DNA of 64,000 nt from Thalassotalea sp. HSM 43 (GTDB lineage Bacteria; Pseudomonadota; Gammaproteobacteria; Enterobacterales; Alteromonadaceae). The notes beneath the pieces are model-generated. The model had not been told where the DNA came from, did not search any database, and saw nothing but the letters and a program-made list of their open reading frames with translations. The DNA lies in NCBI RefSeq assembly GCF_004752005.1, contig NZ_CP038493.1:3186302-3250301 (forward strand). The letters run 5' to 3'. The position numbers were made by a program, and so were the translations under genes. This document shows, in pieces, positions 48,252-59,445 of this stretch; position 1 is the stretch's first letter, and each line of letters starts with the position of its first letter.

Positions 48252-51200
48252 TGAATATTGCTCAATACGCCATTAAAACACCGGTCAATGTATGGCTGGT
48301 GATCATCATTTGCATGCTTGGTGGTTTGATTGGCCTTAACGAAATTGGTCGGTTGGAAGACCCTGCATTTACCATTAAACAGGTGAAAGTGATCACCCCA
48401 TTTAAAGGCGCAAGTGCAAAGCAAGTGGAGCAGGAAATTACCGAACCTGTCGAGATTGCGTTGCAACAAATGCCGCAATTACGTCGCTTAACATCGATCT
48501 CAAAGCCCGGTATTTCTGAAGTACTGGTTGAGATCAAACCGAACTATGACTCCAATGAATTACCACAGATATGGGATGAGTTGCGCAAGCGTCTGGTTGA
48601 TTTAAAACCGAATTTACCTAAAGGCAGTGGCACACCAAAAGTATATGATGACTTTGGCGACGTCTATGGTATGTACTATGCGTTAACCGCGCCAGATTTT
48701 AGTCCGCGGGAAATGCGTGAATTTGCTCGTATTATTCGCCGTGACTTATTAACCGTCGATGGCGTTGGTAAAGTTGATATCTCCGGTGTGATGCAAGAGC
48801 AAATCGTCGCTTATATGGATCCCAATCATATTGCTGGATTAGGCTTGTCCTTTCCTGATGTCGTCAACCTACTGGCCAATAACTTGCAACCCGCCGCTGG
48901 TGCAAGATTGCGCGTTGCCGATAAAAAAGTGCGTATATTGGTAGAAGAACCAACCAATCAATTGGATGAAATTAACCAGTTATCCTTGGTTGTGCCGGGC
49001 ACCAATAACTCCATTAAGTTGCAAGATATTGCTCATATTACGGTTGAGCCGGTGGATATTCAAAACAGCATTATTCGTCATCAAGGACGTGATGCGATTA
49101 CCTTAGCTGTTGCCGCAGTCAATGACGTTAATATAGTTAATGTTGGCAGCCGTGTTGAGACGAAAATAAACGCCATTCTTGCCGAGTTACCTTTAGGCAT
49201 TGAATTACAACCAATATATAACCAAGCCACCGTTGTCGATGAAGCGGTCGGCGGCTTTATCAATAATTTATTTATGTCCGTTGCCGTGGTTGTGATAACA
49301 CTGTGTCTATTTATGGGCTGGCGCTCAGGCATCGTTGTTGGCTCAATATTGTTGATCACGGTTATGGGAACCATTTTGATCATGTGGTTGATGGAATTGC
49401 AATTGCAGCGCATTTCCCTCGGCGCCATGGTGATCGCGATGGGGATGTTAGTTGATAACGCTATCGTCGTTGCTGAAGGCATGATGCTGCGCATGCGCCA
49501 AGGTAAAAATGCCGTTGAGGCAGCCAGCTTTATCGTTAAGCGTACGCAGTGGCCATTGCTCGGTGCGACGGTTATTGGTATTGCCGCATTCTCGGGAATT
49601 GGCTTATCTGATGATGCCACTGGCGAGTTTTTATATTCACTGTTTGCGGTGATTATGATTTCGTTGTTATTGAGTTGGGTGTTAGCGGTTATTGTAACGC
49701 CATTGTTCGGCTCTTATTTTTATCAGCAGGGCAGTGCTGAGCAGCAACCGAGCAAAGGCGTGTTATTGCGTGTATACCAAGCTGCACTGGCTTGGGTTTT
49801 ACGTAATCGCTTAATCACCATTTTGGCTTTGGTGGTGGTGACTGTTACTGCGTATGGTAGTTTTGGAAAATTAAAACAAGGGTTCTTCCCACCATCGAAC
49901 ACGCCGATTTTCTTTATCCATTATTGGGGGCCTCAAGATCAAGACATCCGCAGTACCAATGCCACCATTAAAAAGGCGGAGCAGATAGCGTTAGCACTAG
50001 ACGGTGTCGAGTCGGTGACCAGTTACGTTGGTCAGGGCGCGGCGCGTTACACCTTAACCTACAACCCACAAGCGCCGAATGAGAGCTACGGTTTGTTAAT
50101 GATCCGCACCGAGCAAGCATCGACCATCGATACTCTTGGTAAGACCTTATTGGCTGATTTATCGACTTTAGATTTAAATGCCGATGTGTATTTTGAACGT
50201 ATGCAGTTTGGACCAAGTAATGGCGCCAAATTGGCGGCGCGCTTCTCTGGCCCTGACACCGAGCAATTGCGTGCGTTAGCTGAGCAGGCTAAAGCCATCT
50301 TATATGCCGATAATAGGGTGCGTGATATTCGTCATAACTGGCGTGAAAAAGGCAAAGCGTTAAACGGCCACTACGATAAAATTAACGCCGGTGTGGCGGG
50401 TATTTCACGTAGTGACTTTAACGACGCGGTGCAATATGCCAGCTCAGGTCTCGAACTTGGGCGCTTGCAAGATGGTGATTATTCTTATGCCATCATGGCG
50501 AAAATGGCCGACATTAATAATGACCCTATTGAAGCGATTGAAAATGCCATGGTCTGGTCTTCACAGCAGCGCCAATATGTGCCATTTAGACAAGTATCAA
50601 ATGGCTTAGAATTAGTCAGCGAAGAGGTGCAAATTCAGCGTCGTGATCGTTTACGTACCATTACGGTATTCGCCGATCCTGGATTTAATGAAACCGCAGG
50701 CGCGGCATTAGCACGAATTCGACCGCAAATCGAAGCCATCGAACTACCGCCTGGTTACCAACTTGAGTGGGGTGGCGAATTTGAAGCCTCGCAAGATGCG
50801 CAACAAGCTCTTGGCAAAGGCTTACCTGCTGGCTTTTTAGCGATGTTTATTATTTCAGTGTTGTTGTTTGGTCGTGCTCGTCAGCCATTAATTATCTGGT
50901 TAATTGTGCCAATGGCGGTCGTTGGTGTTGTCACCGGCTTATATTTTACCGGTTTACCATTTGGTTTTATGGCGTTATTAGGCTTTTTAAGCCTATTTGG
51001 TATGTTGATCAAAAACGCTATCGTTTTGTTGGAAGAAATCGACTTACAACGACAAGAGGGGAAAACCGATCAAGTTGCTATTGTTGATGCCAGTATCAGT
51101 CGTTTACGCCCGGTGTCATTGGCTGCTATCACCACCATTTTAGGTATGGCGCCGTTGTTAAGTGATGCCTTCTTTGCCGATATGTCCGTCACCATTATGG

Positions 51201-51283
51201 GCGGTTTGGCGTTTGCAACTGTGCTTACTTTGCTTGCCGTACCGGTCTTGTATTCATTGTTGTTTCGAATTAACTATCGATAA
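48251..51283 (+). CDS. RND efflux pump, HAE1-like
   Basis: 1010 residues, twelve helices and two periplasmic loops. TM4 has MVIAMGMLVDNAIVVAEG: the first relay Asp is kept and the second is Asn, in contrast with VVDDA in the other pump of this window. This is characteristic of a second RND branch (VexF/OqxB-distant, TMP-type), often TetR-regulated. N-terminus (IKTPVNVWLVIIICMLGGL) is the first helix. Substrate unknown. Confidence 0.93.
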   Translation: MNIAQYAIKTPVNVWLVIIICMLGGLIGLNEIGRLEDPAFTIKQVKVITPFKGASAKQVEQEITEPVEIALQQMPQLRRLTSISKPGISEVLVEIKPNYDSNELPQIWDELRKRLVDLKPNLPKGSGTPKVYDDFGDVYGMYYALTAPDFSPREMREFARIIRRDLLTVDGVGKVDISGVMQEQIVAYMDPNHIAGLGLSFPDVVNLLANNLQPAAGARLRVADKKVRILVEEPTNQLDEINQLSLVVPGTNNSIKLQDIAHITVEPVDIQNSIIRHQGRDAITLAVAAVNDVNIVNVGSRVETKINAILAELPLGIELQPIYNQATVVDEAVGGFINNLFMSVAVVVITLCLFMGWRSGIVVGSILLITVMGTILIMWLMELQLQRISLGAMVIAMGMLVDNAIVVAEGMMLRMRQGKNAVEAASFIVKRTQWPLLGATVIGIAAFSGIGLSDDATGEFLYSLFAVIMISLLLSWVLAVIVTPLFGSYFYQQGSAEQQPSKGVLLRVYQAALAWVLRNRLITILALVVVTVTAYGSFGKLKQGFFPPSNTPIFFIHYWGPQDQDIRSTNATIKKAEQIALALDGVESVTSYVGQGAARYTLTYNPQAPNESYGLLMIRTEQASTIDTLGKTLLADLSTLDLNADVYFERMQFGPSNGAKLAARFSGPDTEQLRALAEQAKAILYADNRVRDIRHNWREKGKALNGHYDKINAGVAGISRSDFNDAVQYASSGLELGRLQDGDYSYAIMAKMADINNDPIEAIENAMVWSSQQRQYVPFRQVSNGLELVSEEVQIQRRDRLRTITVFADPGFNETAGAALARIRPQIEAIELPPGYQLEWGGEFEASQDAQQALGKGLPAGFLAMFIISVLLFGRARQPLIIWLIVPMAVVGVVTGLYFTGLPFGFMALLGFLSLFGMLIKNAIVLLEEIDLQRQEGKTDQVAIVDASISRLRPVSLAAITTILGMAPLLSDAFFADMSVTIMGGLAFATVLTLLAVPVLYSLLFRINYR

Positions 51284-51338
51284 ATTTGATTAAATTTAGC
51301 GCAATCAATTGTTTAATTTGCTTGCGCCATTTTCTTTT

Positions 51339-51373
51339 AGTCATCGTGACGCTATTATGCGCGATGACTTTTC
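51339..51373 (+). terminator. Probable terminator of the second RND operon
   Basis: AGTCATCG and CGATGACT pair perfectly (8 bp), and an inner CGC/GCG extends the stem; a short T-run follows. Confidence 0.6.
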
Positions 51374-51403
51374 CATTCCTAAAAATAATAAGGGAAGATA
51401 TTC

Positions 51404-52069
51404 ATGAATAAATCTTTATCAGCATTCGTTGTTGCCTCCATTCTCCTAAGCGGCTGTCAAACCACACGTGAAAATGCTCACACGGGTGAAGCTGAAACCA
51501 ACTCAACAACGATAGGTGCCATCACCGGTGCAATTGGTGGTGCTATTGTTGGCGCGGCGACATCAAGTAAAAGTGATCGCAAAAAAGGCGCCTTGCAAGG
51601 CCTAGTAGGTGGTGCGGTTATCGGTGCGGGTGTGGGTAATCACCTAGACAAACAAGAAGCGTTGTTGCGTGATAAAATGCAACAATCAGGTGTCCAAGTA
51701 AAACGCATCAATGAAAACCAATTACAGTTAGTGATGACCAATGGTATTGGCTTTGATACTGGCTCGTATTACTTGCAGCCACAAATTACCTCAACCCTTA
51801 ACGGTGTTGTCGAGGTACTACGAGAATTTCCAGAATCAAAAATTCGTATTGAAGGGCATACCGACAGCATAGGTAGTGTCAATGCAAACCAAACCTTGTC
51901 TGAAAATCGAGCCTCATCGGTATTGAATTACTTTTTTCAAAACGGTGTGGCGCGTGACCGCTTGATCGCTGTCGGTTTAGGGGAAAGCCAACCGGTATGT
52001 GACAACATCAATGAACAAGGGCGTCAATGTAATCGTCGTGTAGAGATCAACATTCTACCAACGTCGTAG
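51404..52069 (+). CDS. OmpA-family lipoprotein (YiaD-like)
   Basis: 221 residues. Lipoprotein signal ending LSGC (Cys18). A glycine-zipper region (about 37-80; IGAITGAIGGAIVGAAT and GLVGGAVIGAGVG) precedes a C-terminal OmpA domain (about 110-218) with the peptidoglycan-binding core IRIEGHTDSIGSVNANQTLSENRA and NRRVEI. It should tether the outer membrane to peptidoglycan. AGGGAAG precedes the start. A terminator follows. Confidence 0.93.
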   Translation: MNKSLSAFVVASILLSGCQTTRENAHTGEAETNSTTIGAITGAIGGAIVGAATSSKSDRKKGALQGLVGGAVIGAGVGNHLDKQEALLRDKMQQSGVQVKRINENQLQLVMTNGIGFDTGSYYLQPQITSTLNGVVEVLREFPESKIRIEGHTDSIGSVNANQTLSENRASSVLNYFFQNGVARDRLIAVGLGESQPVCDNINEQGRQCNRRVEINILPTS

Positions 52070-52113
52070 TATTCGGTTAGCCGATACAACTAACGAATAC
52101 AGTTGTCGCCAAC

Positions 52114-52153
52114 AAAAACACCCTAAAAACTTGCGTTTTCAGGGTGTTTTTTT
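52114..52153. terminator. Terminator after the OmpA-family gene, possibly bidirectional
   Basis: AAAAACACCCT...AAAAC against GTTTT...AGGGTGTTTTT with loop TTGC and T-runs on both strands; it lies between convergent genes. Confidence 0.9.
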
Positions 52154-52169
52154 ATGACTAAATCTTTGT

Positions 52170-52205
52170 TTATTTAGCGTTTAGTTAGCGCTTATTTAGC
52201 GTTTA
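52170..52205. repeat. Short direct repeat at the liuE stop
   Basis: TTATTTAGCGTTTA occurs at 52170-52183 and 52192-52205, 22 bases apart; the second copy contains the stop codon of the HMG-CoA lyase gene on the minus strand. Confidence 0.6.
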
Positions 52206-53135
52206 TTGGCATTTGCTGCGAAACGCATTGGATACTTTAGAGATCGGTTCTCGTTCAAGTAAATCACTGATAAACCAACCCGCTTGCAGTAACTTATCAA
52301 GATCAATACCGTGTTCAATACCAAGGCCATTGAGCATATAAACCACATCTTCACTGGCGACATTACCAGAAGCACCTTTAGCATACGGGCAACCACCAAG
52401 GCCAGCGACGGCACTGTCGATCACCGCAACGCCCATTTGCAGGGCGGCGTATATATTGGCCAGTGCTTGGCCATAGGTATCATGAAAATGCACCGCCAAT
52501 TTTTCCACAGGCACGTACTGACTGACAGCCGCTAGCATGCGTCGTACGCTTTCTGGCGTGCCGACGCCTATGGTATCGCCTAACGAGATTTCATAGCAGC
52601 CCATGTCGAGCAGCTTCTTGGCAACCTTGGCGACTTGTTCTGGCGCAATATCACCTTCATAAGGGCAACCTACAACGCAAGAAACATAACCACGAACCTT
52701 TAGATTATTGGCGTTTGCCGCCTCAATAACCGGCGCAAATCGCGCTAAAGATTCATCAATTGAGCAGTTAATATTTTTTTGACTAAAGCTTTCCGACGCA
52801 GCGCCAAAGATGGCAACTTCATCAGCTTTAACGGCAAGGGCTGCTTCAAAGCCTTTCATGTTTGGCGTTAAGGCTGCGTAAGTGACGCCAGATTTGCGCT
52901 GTAATTGCGCAAATATCTCGCTTGACGTCGCCATCTGCGGCACCCATTTGGCGGAGACGAAACTGCCGCTTTCAATATAAGCTGTGCCGGCCTCGGCAAG
53001 TTTATTGATCAAGGCTATTTTGTCCTGTGCAGAAATAAACTGCTTTTCATTTTGCAGCCCATCTCTTGGACCGACCTCAACGATTTTAACCGCTTTGGGC
53101 AAGTCGCTGTGACCTAGGTTAGCAACCAGTGTCAT
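52203..53135 (-). CDS. liuE: Hydroxymethylglutaryl-CoA lyase
   Basis: 310 residues. [12 protein letters not shown] (substrate and metal site) near residue 20, [12 protein letters not shown] with metal His, and [20 protein letters not shown] with the active-site Cys. It splits HMG-CoA to acetoacetate and acetyl-CoA, the last step of leucine breakdown. It is last in the liuRABCDE order, 11 bases after liuD. Confidence 0.96.
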   Translation of the reverse strand: MTLVANLGHSDLPKAVKIVEVGPRDGLQNEKQFISAQDKIALINKLAEAGTAYIESGSFVSAKWVPQMATSSEIFAQLQRKSGVTYAALTPNMKGFEAALAVKADEVAIFGAASESFSQKNINCSIDESLARFAPVIEAANANNLKVRGYVSCVVGCPYEGDIAPEQVAKVAKKLLDMGCYEISLGDTIGVGTPESVRRMLAAVSQYVPVEKLAVHFHDTYGQALANIYAALQMGVAVIDSAVAGLGGCPYAKGASGNVASEDVVYMLNGLGIEHGIDLDKLLQAGWFISDLLEREPISKVSNAFRSKCQ

Positions 53136-53146
53136 AACCTTACTCC

Positions 53147-55153
53147 TTATTCTGTCGCACTAAACGCTAATAATTCAGCGCCACCATCGACCATATCACC
53201 GGCGGTAAAATAGAACTCATCAACAACGCCATCGCTTGGCGCTTTAATGGTGTGTTCCATTTTCATCGCTTCCATAATCAATAACGGTTGATCTTTGTTC
53301 ACCGTGGCACCAGGTTCGACTAATAATGTCACCATGGTGCCATTCATTGGCGCCGTTAGACCGCCTTGACCTTGATCGTCACCAGCGTCGCCATAATCAA
53401 CTGGAGTGCGAGAAAAGTGAATCACGCCGGCGTCAAAGTATAGACTGAATTGCGCGTCATTTTCAGCAATGCTAAAGCGACGTTGGTGACCATTAATGAT
53501 CACTTGTAAGCTGTCACCATCGATATAACCTTGTGCGTCAACTTGTTGATCTGCCACCTTGATTACATAGTGTGTAGCATGACCTTCGCCGCGAATGTCG
53601 ACCGTAACCGGATAACTTTGTTCATTAAAGTCTAACGAGAAACGATTGATGTTGGCTTCATTGAGGCGCCAACCATTACTGTTATTCCATGGTGAGGTCG
53701 GATCGTCTTGGTTGTTGTTTTGCTGACTTAATTGTTGCTGCTGTAATTGCAAAAATAACGCCGCAACAGGCAATTCGCTTTCAATGGCTTTATCACTTTT
53801 GTGAAAAATTAGCTCACTGTGCTTGTCGATAAACCCGGTATCTAAATCTTGTTCTACAAACGGCTTACATGTCGCAAGGTTGTACAAGAAATCAATATTA
53901 GTGGTAACACCTTTAATGCGGTATTCCATCAACGCTTTTTGCAAACGTTGTAGGGCTTTATCACGGTTTTCATCCCAAACGATTAGCTTAGCGATCATTG
54001 GGTCATAAAACACGCTAACGTCGTCACCTTGACGTACACCGGTATCAACACGCACGTATTCGCTTTCTAATGGTGTTTGCAAAAAGCTCAAGTGACCCGT
54101 TGCAGGTAAAAAGTCGTTATCAGCATCTTCGGCATAAATACGAGCTTCAAAAGAATGACCGTTGATGCGCAGTTGTTGCTGAGTAAGCGGCAGCTGTTCA
54201 TTGGCGGCAACACGTAATTGCCATTCCACCAAATCTTGACCGGTGATTTTTTCAGTCACTGGGTGTTCAACCTGCAAACGTGTATTCATCTCCATAAAAT
54301 AGAATGAATGATCAACATCAAGCAGAAACTCAACCGTACCGGCGCCTTGGTAGCCAATGGCTTTAGCCGCTTGAATCGCAGCGTCACCCATTTGCGCACG
54401 CAATTCTTCGCTCATGCCTGGTGCTGGCGCTTCTTCGATGACTTTTTGATGGCGACGTTGTACTGAACAATCACGTTCAAACAAATATACTGCGTTGTCG
54501 TGATTGTCACAGAACACCTGGATTTCAACGTGTCTTGGTTGTGTTAGGTATTTCTCCACCAACATAGTGTCATCACCAAACGATGACATGGCTTCACGTT
54601 TTGCTGCGGCTAACCCTTCACTAAACTCTGACTCAGACCAGACTTGGCGCATGCCTTTACCACCGCCACCAGCGGTCGCTTTAAGTAATACTGGGTAGCC
54701 CATATCATCGGACGCTGCTTTGATTATCGCTTCCGATTGATCGTCACCATGATAACCTGGCACTAAAGGCACGTTTGCCTTCTCCATGATTTGCTTAGCC
54801 GCTGACTTAGAGCCCATGGCTTCAATAGCCGCTACTGGTGGGCCGATAAAGGTGATGTTATTGTCTTCACACATACGGCAAAATTCACTGTTTTCAGACA
54901 AGAACCCATAACCTGGATGGATTGCTTGTGCACCGGTTTGTTTTGCTGCGGCAATAACTTTGTCCGCTTGCAAATACGATTCACGTGATGGTGCTTTACC
55001 AATGTAAACGGCTTCATCCGCCATATTTACGTGCAGGCTGTCACGGTCGGCGTCTGAATATACTGCAACCGTTAAAATGCCCATTTCTCTTGCCGTGCGG
55101 ATCACTCTACAAGCAATTTCACCTCGGTTGGCAATTAGTATCTTTTTAAACAT
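53147..55153 (-). CDS. liuD: Methylcrotonyl-CoA carboxylase, biotin-containing alpha subunit
   Basis: 668 residues. Biotin carboxylase part: [25 protein letters not shown]-grasp loop [15 protein letters not shown] and [15 protein letters not shown]. Then a variable middle and a biotinyl domain with EAMKMEH, Lys631 being the biotin attachment site. It carboxylates biotin with ATP and bicarbonate for transfer by LiuB onto 3-methylcrotonyl-CoA. The gap to liuC is 20 bases. Confidence 0.96.
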   Translation of the reverse strand: MFKKILIANRGEIACRVIRTAREMGILTVAVYSDADRDSLHVNMADEAVYIGKAPSRESYLQADKVIAAAKQTGAQAIHPGYGFLSENSEFCRMCEDNNITFIGPPVAAIEAMGSKSAAKQIMEKANVPLVPGYHGDDQSEAIIKAASDDMGYPVLLKATAGGGGKGMRQVWSESEFSEGLAAAKREAMSSFGDDTMLVEKYLTQPRHVEIQVFCDNHDNAVYLFERDCSVQRRHQKVIEEAPAPGMSEELRAQMGDAAIQAAKAIGYQGAGTVEFLLDVDHSFYFMEMNTRLQVEHPVTEKITGQDLVEWQLRVAANEQLPLTQQQLRINGHSFEARIYAEDADNDFLPATGHLSFLQTPLESEYVRVDTGVRQGDDVSVFYDPMIAKLIVWDENRDKALQRLQKALMEYRIKGVTTNIDFLYNLATCKPFVEQDLDTGFIDKHSELIFHKSDKAIESELPVAALFLQLQQQQLSQQNNNQDDPTSPWNNSNGWRLNEANINRFSLDFNEQSYPVTVDIRGEGHATHYVIKVADQQVDAQGYIDGDSLQVIINGHQRRFSIAENDAQFSLYFDAGVIHFSRTPVDYGDAGDDQGQGGLTAPMNGTMVTLLVEPGATVNKDQPLLIMEAMKMEHTIKAPSDGVVDEFYFTAGDMVDGGAELLAFSATE

Positions 55154-55173
55154 GAGTATTCCTGTGTTGGCAA

Positions 55174-55989
55174 TTATTGTTGTTTGGTGATCCAGGCTGG
55201 CTGGCGCTTTTCAAAAAATGAACGCAATCCTTCCTGACCTTCAGCGCTTACCCTAATGCTGGCAATACGCTCACTGGTATCTTGCAGTAATGCCTCATCG
55301 ACATCTTTAAAGGCAACATCAAACACCAACTGTTTTGCTTGTTCTACCGCTGCTGGGCTATTGGCTAGTAATGTATCAACCATCGCCTCTATTGCATTAT
55401 CCAGCTCATCAATGGCAACCACTTCATCAATTAAGCCGATGCTTAATGCTTTGTTGGCAAAAAAGCGCTCAGCAGTTTGAAAATAACGACGGGCGGCTTT
55501 AACGCCCATAGCTTGAACCACATACGGGCTGATCGTTGCTGGAATAAGGCCTAATTTTACTTCGGATAAACAAAAACTGGCTTTGTCACTGGCAATAGCG
55601 ATATCACAGCAGCTCACCAAGCCTACCGCACCACCAAATGCAGCACCTTGTACTTTGGCGATGGTCGGTTTATCGAGAAAGTTCAGGGCTTTTAGCATGT
55701 TGGCAAGGGCGTTGGCGTCGTGCAGATTTTCATCAAAGCTGTAATCTGCCATGCGTTTCATCCAGCCAAGGTTAGCACCGGCACTGAAGCTTTTGCCATT
55801 GGCAGCAAGAATCACCGCGCGAACGTTGTCATGGCCATGCAAGTAAGTGAATACTTGCGTTAGTCGAGCTATCACCGCATCGTCAAAGGCATTGTGCTTT
55901 TCTGGATTGTTTAGGGTTACCGTAGCAACACCACGCGCATCAATCGCGAGGTCAACAAACTGTTCAGATAAAGGAATTTCAATCGTCAT
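55174..55989 (-). CDS. liuC: Methylglutaconyl-CoA hydratase (crotonase family)
   Basis: 271 residues from ATG 55989. An ATG at 56004 overlaps the liuB stop, but its first codons contain the ribosome site (GGGAG) for 55989. Crotonase motifs: NNPEKHNAFDD, SFSAGANLGWMKRM (oxyanion hole) and KVQGAAFGGAVGLVSCCDIAIA. It hydrates 3-methylglutaconyl-CoA to HMG-CoA. The specific substrate is assigned from its place between liuB and liuD. Confidence 0.93.
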   Translation of the reverse strand: MTIEIPLSEQFVDLAIDARGVATVTLNNPEKHNAFDDAVIARLTQVFTYLHGHDNVRAVILAANGKSFSAGANLGWMKRMADYSFDENLHDANALANMLKALNFLDKPTIAKVQGAAFGGAVGLVSCCDIAIASDKASFCLSEVKLGLIPATISPYVVQAMGVKAARRYFQTAERFFANKALSIGLIDEVVAIDELDNAIEAMVDTLLANSPAAVEQAKQLVFDVAFKDVDEALLQDTSERIASIRVSAEGQEGLRSFFEKRQPAWITKQQ

Positions 55990-56003
55990 GTTTTCCACTC
56001 CCA

Positions 56004-57611
56004 TTACATTCTAAACACACCGAACTTGGTGTCTTCGATGTCTTTGTTAAGTGATGCGGAAATCGCCATGCCTAGCACATTTCGAGTTTGCGCCGGATCG
56101 ATGACACCGTCATCCCACAATCTTGCTGAGGCGTAGTATGGATGACCTTGCTTTTCGTAAACATCAACAATCGGTTGCTTGAATGCTTGCTCTTCTTCGT
56201 TGCTCCATTGCTCGCCACGTTTGTCTTTCTGGTCACGTTTTACTTGCGCTAATACGCCAGCGGCTTGTTCACCGCCCATAACGGAGATACGAGAATTTGG
56301 CCACATAAATAAGAAACGCGGATCATAAGCTCGGCCACACATACCATAGTTACCGGCACCAAAGCTGCCGCCTATCAATACCGTGAATTTAGGCACTTTT
56401 GCCGTCGCAACGGCGGTTACCATCTTCGCACCGTGCTTGGCGATACCGCCAGCTTCGTATTGCTTACCAACCATAAAGCCGGTGATGTTTTGTAAGAAAA
56501 TTAGAGGGATTTTGCGTTGTGCACATAACTCAATAAAGTGAGCACCTTTTTGCGCAGATTCAGCAAATAAAATACCATTGTTGGCGACAATACCCACCGG
56601 GTAACCAAAGATATGAGCGAAACCACAGACAAGAGTGGTGCCGTATAGGGCTTTAAATTCATCGAATTCGCTGCCATCAACAATGCGAGCAATAATTTCA
56701 CGAACATCAAAAGGTTGACGTGAATCTTTTGGCACAATGCCATAAATGTCTTTGCTGTCGTATTTAGGTTCAACAACGTCTTTGGTTGCCAGTTGTTTAG
56801 GCTTTAAGCGGTTAAGATTAGCAACAGAGTCACGCACCAATTTTAACGCATGTTGGTCATTTTGCGCGTAATGATCGGCAACACCTGAGGTACGACAATG
56901 AACATCTGCACCACCAAGCTCTTCAGCTGATACTTCTTCACCTGTGGCGGCTTTGACCAACGGCGGACCGGCTAAGAAAATGGTACCTTGCTCTTTAACG
57001 ATGATCGACTCATCTGCCATTGCCGGTACATACGCACCGCCTGCGGTACATGAACCCATAACCGCGGCAATTTGCGGAATATTTTGCGCTGACATGTTGG
57101 CTTGATTAAAGAATATGCGACCAAAATGTTCCCGATCTGGAAACACTTCATCTTGATTTGGTAGGTTTGCACCGCCGGAATCAACCAATGAAATACAAGG
57201 TAAGTTGTTTTCTTCTGCAATGGTTTGCGCACGAATGTGTTTCTTTACCGTTAGTGGATAATATGTACCACCTTTAACCGTCGCATCGTTGGCGATAATC
57301 ACACATTCTTGACCGCTGACACGACCAATACCGGTAATGATGCCGGCACTAGGAACATGATCTTTATATACATCGTGTGCCGCTAATTGCGACATTTCTA
57401 AAAATGGTGAGCCAGGATCAAGTAAGTGATATACACGATCACGAGGTAATAGTTTGCCACGAGATAAGTGGCGCTCTCTTGATTTCTCGCCACCACCTAA
57501 TTTAATCTCTTCTACAAGTTTATTCAGATCATCCACTTGCGCTTGCATATGTTCAGCGTTTTCACTGAATTCTTGACTGCGCGTATTGATTTTACTGTTA
57601 ATAACCGCCAC
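56004..57611 (-). CDS. liuB: Methylcrotonyl-CoA carboxylase, carboxyltransferase beta subunit
   Basis: 535 residues, two crotonase-like carboxyltransferase halves. [25 protein letters not shown] at the start, [13 protein letters not shown]-type loop ([16 protein letters not shown]) and [20 protein letters not shown] later. It moves the carboxyl group from biotin on LiuD to 3-methylcrotonyl-CoA. It is 111 bases after liuA and overlaps or abuts liuC. Confidence 0.96.
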   Translation of the reverse strand: MAVINSKINTRSQEFSENAEHMQAQVDDLNKLVEEIKLGGGEKSRERHLSRGKLLPRDRVYHLLDPGSPFLEMSQLAAHDVYKDHVPSAGIITGIGRVSGQECVIIANDATVKGGTYYPLTVKKHIRAQTIAEENNLPCISLVDSGGANLPNQDEVFPDREHFGRIFFNQANMSAQNIPQIAAVMGSCTAGGAYVPAMADESIIVKEQGTIFLAGPPLVKAATGEEVSAEELGGADVHCRTSGVADHYAQNDQHALKLVRDSVANLNRLKPKQLATKDVVEPKYDSKDIYGIVPKDSRQPFDVREIIARIVDGSEFDEFKALYGTTLVCGFAHIFGYPVGIVANNGILFAESAQKGAHFIELCAQRKIPLIFLQNITGFMVGKQYEAGGIAKHGAKMVTAVATAKVPKFTVLIGGSFGAGNYGMCGRAYDPRFLFMWPNSRISVMGGEQAAGVLAQVKRDQKDKRGEQWSNEEEQAFKQPIVDVYEKQGHPYYASARLWDDGVIDPAQTRNVLGMAISASLNKDIEDTKFGVFRM

Positions 57612-57722
57612 AAGATGTCCTCTATTTGTGCAATTTTGCTACGTTTTTACTGCGTTGTTCTATTCATTTAGTTGTTATTTTTTGCAATAGCAATAGGGCA
57701 GTAAACTGCCCTTAACGTCGGC

Positions 57723-58892
57723 TTAGTTTGACTCGTTAAATAACTCACGACCAATCAACATACGACGAATCTCTGATGTACCAGCACCGATCTCATACAG
57801 TTTTGCATCACGCAATAAACGGCCTGCTGGGAACTCATTGATGTAACCGTTACCACCTAACAATTGGATGGTATCTAATGCCATTTTTGTTGCCAGTTCG
57901 GCAGAGTACAAAATAACACCTGCGGCGTCTTTACGAGTCGTTTCACCACGGTCACTGGCCTGTGCTGCCATGTAAGCGTATGATTTTGCAGCATTCATTT
58001 GTGTATACATGTCAGCAATCTTGCCTTGAACCAATTGGAACTCACCGATTGACTGGCCAAATTGCTTACGGTCATGGATATACGGAACAACTAAGTCCAT
58101 ACACGCATCCATAATACCTAGAGGACCACCAGACAGAACCAAACGTTCGTAATCTAAACCAGACATTAGAACGCGCACGCCTTTGCCTTCTTCACCTAAA
58201 ATGTTTTCGGCAGGTACTTCGCAGTTTTCAAATACCAATTCACAGGTGTTAGAACCACGCATACCTAATTTGTCGAGTTTTTGATGACGCGAGAAACCTG
58301 GGTAATCACGTTCAACGATAAAGGCAGTAATCCCTTTTGAACCAGCACTGGTGTCGGTTTTTGCATAAATCACGTATACATGGGCATCTGGACCATTGGT
58401 GATCCACATTTTGTTGCCATTAAGAATGTATTTGTCACCTTGTTTGTCGGCGCGCAATTTCATGCTTACAACATCGGAACCCGCATTTGGCTCACTCATT
58501 GCCAACGCACCGATATGTTCACCAGTACAAAGCTTTGGTAAATATTTGGCTTTTTGCTCGTGCGTACCGTTTTTGTTTAATTGGTTTAGACATAGATTCG
58601 ACATGGCGCCATAACTTAAACCAACAGATGCCGAAGCACGGCTGATTTCCTGCATGGCAATCATGTGCTCTAAGTAACCTAAACCGCTACCGCCGTATTG
58701 CTCATCTACGGTCATTCCTAGCAAACCCATGTCACCAAACTTGCGCCATAAATCACTTGGGAATTCGTTGTCGATATCAATTTGCTCTGCGCGAGGCGCA
58801 ATTTCATCACGGGCGAAGGCGTTTACTTGATCGCGGATCATGTCAACGGTTTCGCCAAGGTTAAAGTTCAGTGAAGAAAATTGAGAAATCAT
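57723..58892 (-). CDS. liuA: Isovaleryl-CoA dehydrogenase
   Basis: 389 residues, acyl-CoA dehydrogenase fold. [16 protein letters not shown] (FAD site), the catalytic base Glu in [13 protein letters not shown], characteristic of isovaleryl-CoA dehydrogenases rather than the C-terminal Glu of other acyl-CoA dehydrogenases, and [28 protein letters not shown] region near the end. It oxidises isovaleryl-CoA to 3-methylcrotonyl-CoA. First structural gene after liuR. Confidence 0.96.
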   Translation of the reverse strand: MISQFSSLNFNLGETVDMIRDQVNAFARDEIAPRAEQIDIDNEFPSDLWRKFGDMGLLGMTVDEQYGGSGLGYLEHMIAMQEISRASASVGLSYGAMSNLCLNQLNKNGTHEQKAKYLPKLCTGEHIGALAMSEPNAGSDVVSMKLRADKQGDKYILNGNKMWITNGPDAHVYVIYAKTDTSAGSKGITAFIVERDYPGFSRHQKLDKLGMRGSNTCELVFENCEVPAENILGEEGKGVRVLMSGLDYERLVLSGGPLGIMDACMDLVVPYIHDRKQFGQSIGEFQLVQGKIADMYTQMNAAKSYAYMAAQASDRGETTRKDAAGVILYSAELATKMALDTIQLLGGNGYINEFPAGRLLRDAKLYEIGAGTSEIRRMLIGRELFNESN

Positions 58893-58929
58893 AATATTAC
58901 CTTTGCTTTAAAATTTGTTTTAAATGAGT

Positions 58930-58953
58930 CGTTTATTCGTTTATTCGTTTATT
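58930..58953. repeat. Three tandem copies of an 8-bp repeat at the liuR stop
   Basis: CGTTTATT three times exactly (58930-58937, 58938-58945, 58946-58953). On the minus strand they read through the last two codons and stop of liuR (58941-58943). Confidence 0.8.
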
Positions 58954-59348
58954 TGTTGTGCATGGGTTAGCTCGTCACGAGCCTGTGCACAACGTTGTTC
59001 AAGGGTGGTTAACTCGGTTAACACCACTTTAATGTCTTCAAGTTGTTGATGCAGGGCGCTTTGCTTTTCAGCGATTAATTGCATGATGGTATCTAGCTGA
59101 CTGGTACTGGTTTTATCAGCATCGTATAGCTCAAATAAGCGGCCGGTTTCAGCAAGAGAAAAGCCTAAGCGTTTGCCACGCAATATCAGCTTCAAGCGCA
59201 CCCGATCGCGGCGACTGTAGATGCGGGTTTGGCCTTTACGTTTTGGCGTGATCAACCCTTGATCCTCATAAAAGCGGATACTGCGGGTAGTAATAGCAAA
59301 CTCTTTTGCCAACTCGCTAATGCTAAATTGCTGCTGTATTTGATCCAT
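58941..59348 (-). CDS. liuR: MerR-family regulator LiuR
   Basis: 135 residues. MerR helix-turn-helix at the start (FSISELAKEFAITTRSIRFYEDQGLI, about 8-33), winged part with KRKGQTRIYSRRDRVRLKLI, then a coiled-coil dimer helix. No metal-binding cysteines of the classic MerR type. LiuR regulates branched-chain amino acid/isovalerate genes in many gammaproteobacteria, and it heads the liu cluster here. GGAAAA lies before the start; the last two codons (Asn-Glu) lie in an 8-bp tandem repeat. Confidence 0.93.
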   Translation of the reverse strand: MDQIQQQFSISELAKEFAITTRSIRFYEDQGLITPKRKGQTRIYSRRDRVRLKLILRGKRLGFSLAETGRLFELYDADKTSTSQLDTIMQLIAEKQSALHQQLEDIKVVLTELTTLEQRCAQARDELTHAQQINE

Positions 59349-59429
59349 TATTTTCCTATTCGAAGGTTGCGCTGTTTAGGCTAGATCGATCCAACCATGG
59401 ATTATTTTATGCTACCACTTTAGTGGAAG

Positions 59430-59445
59430 TTTACGTAAAGGTAAA
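59430..59445. promoter_or_regulatory. LiuR-like operator facing liuR
   Basis: TTTACGTAAAGGTAAA, an imperfect palindrome about 80 bases before the liuR start; it matches the TTTACG...CGTAAA type of LiuR site I recall, with one half degenerate. Confidence 0.55.

Noticed and set aside
49081-49620. Long open frame antisense to the second RND pump
   Set aside because: It mirrors the codon pattern of the pump, is rich in Thr, Ile and Met typical of antisense shadows, and has no ribosome site.
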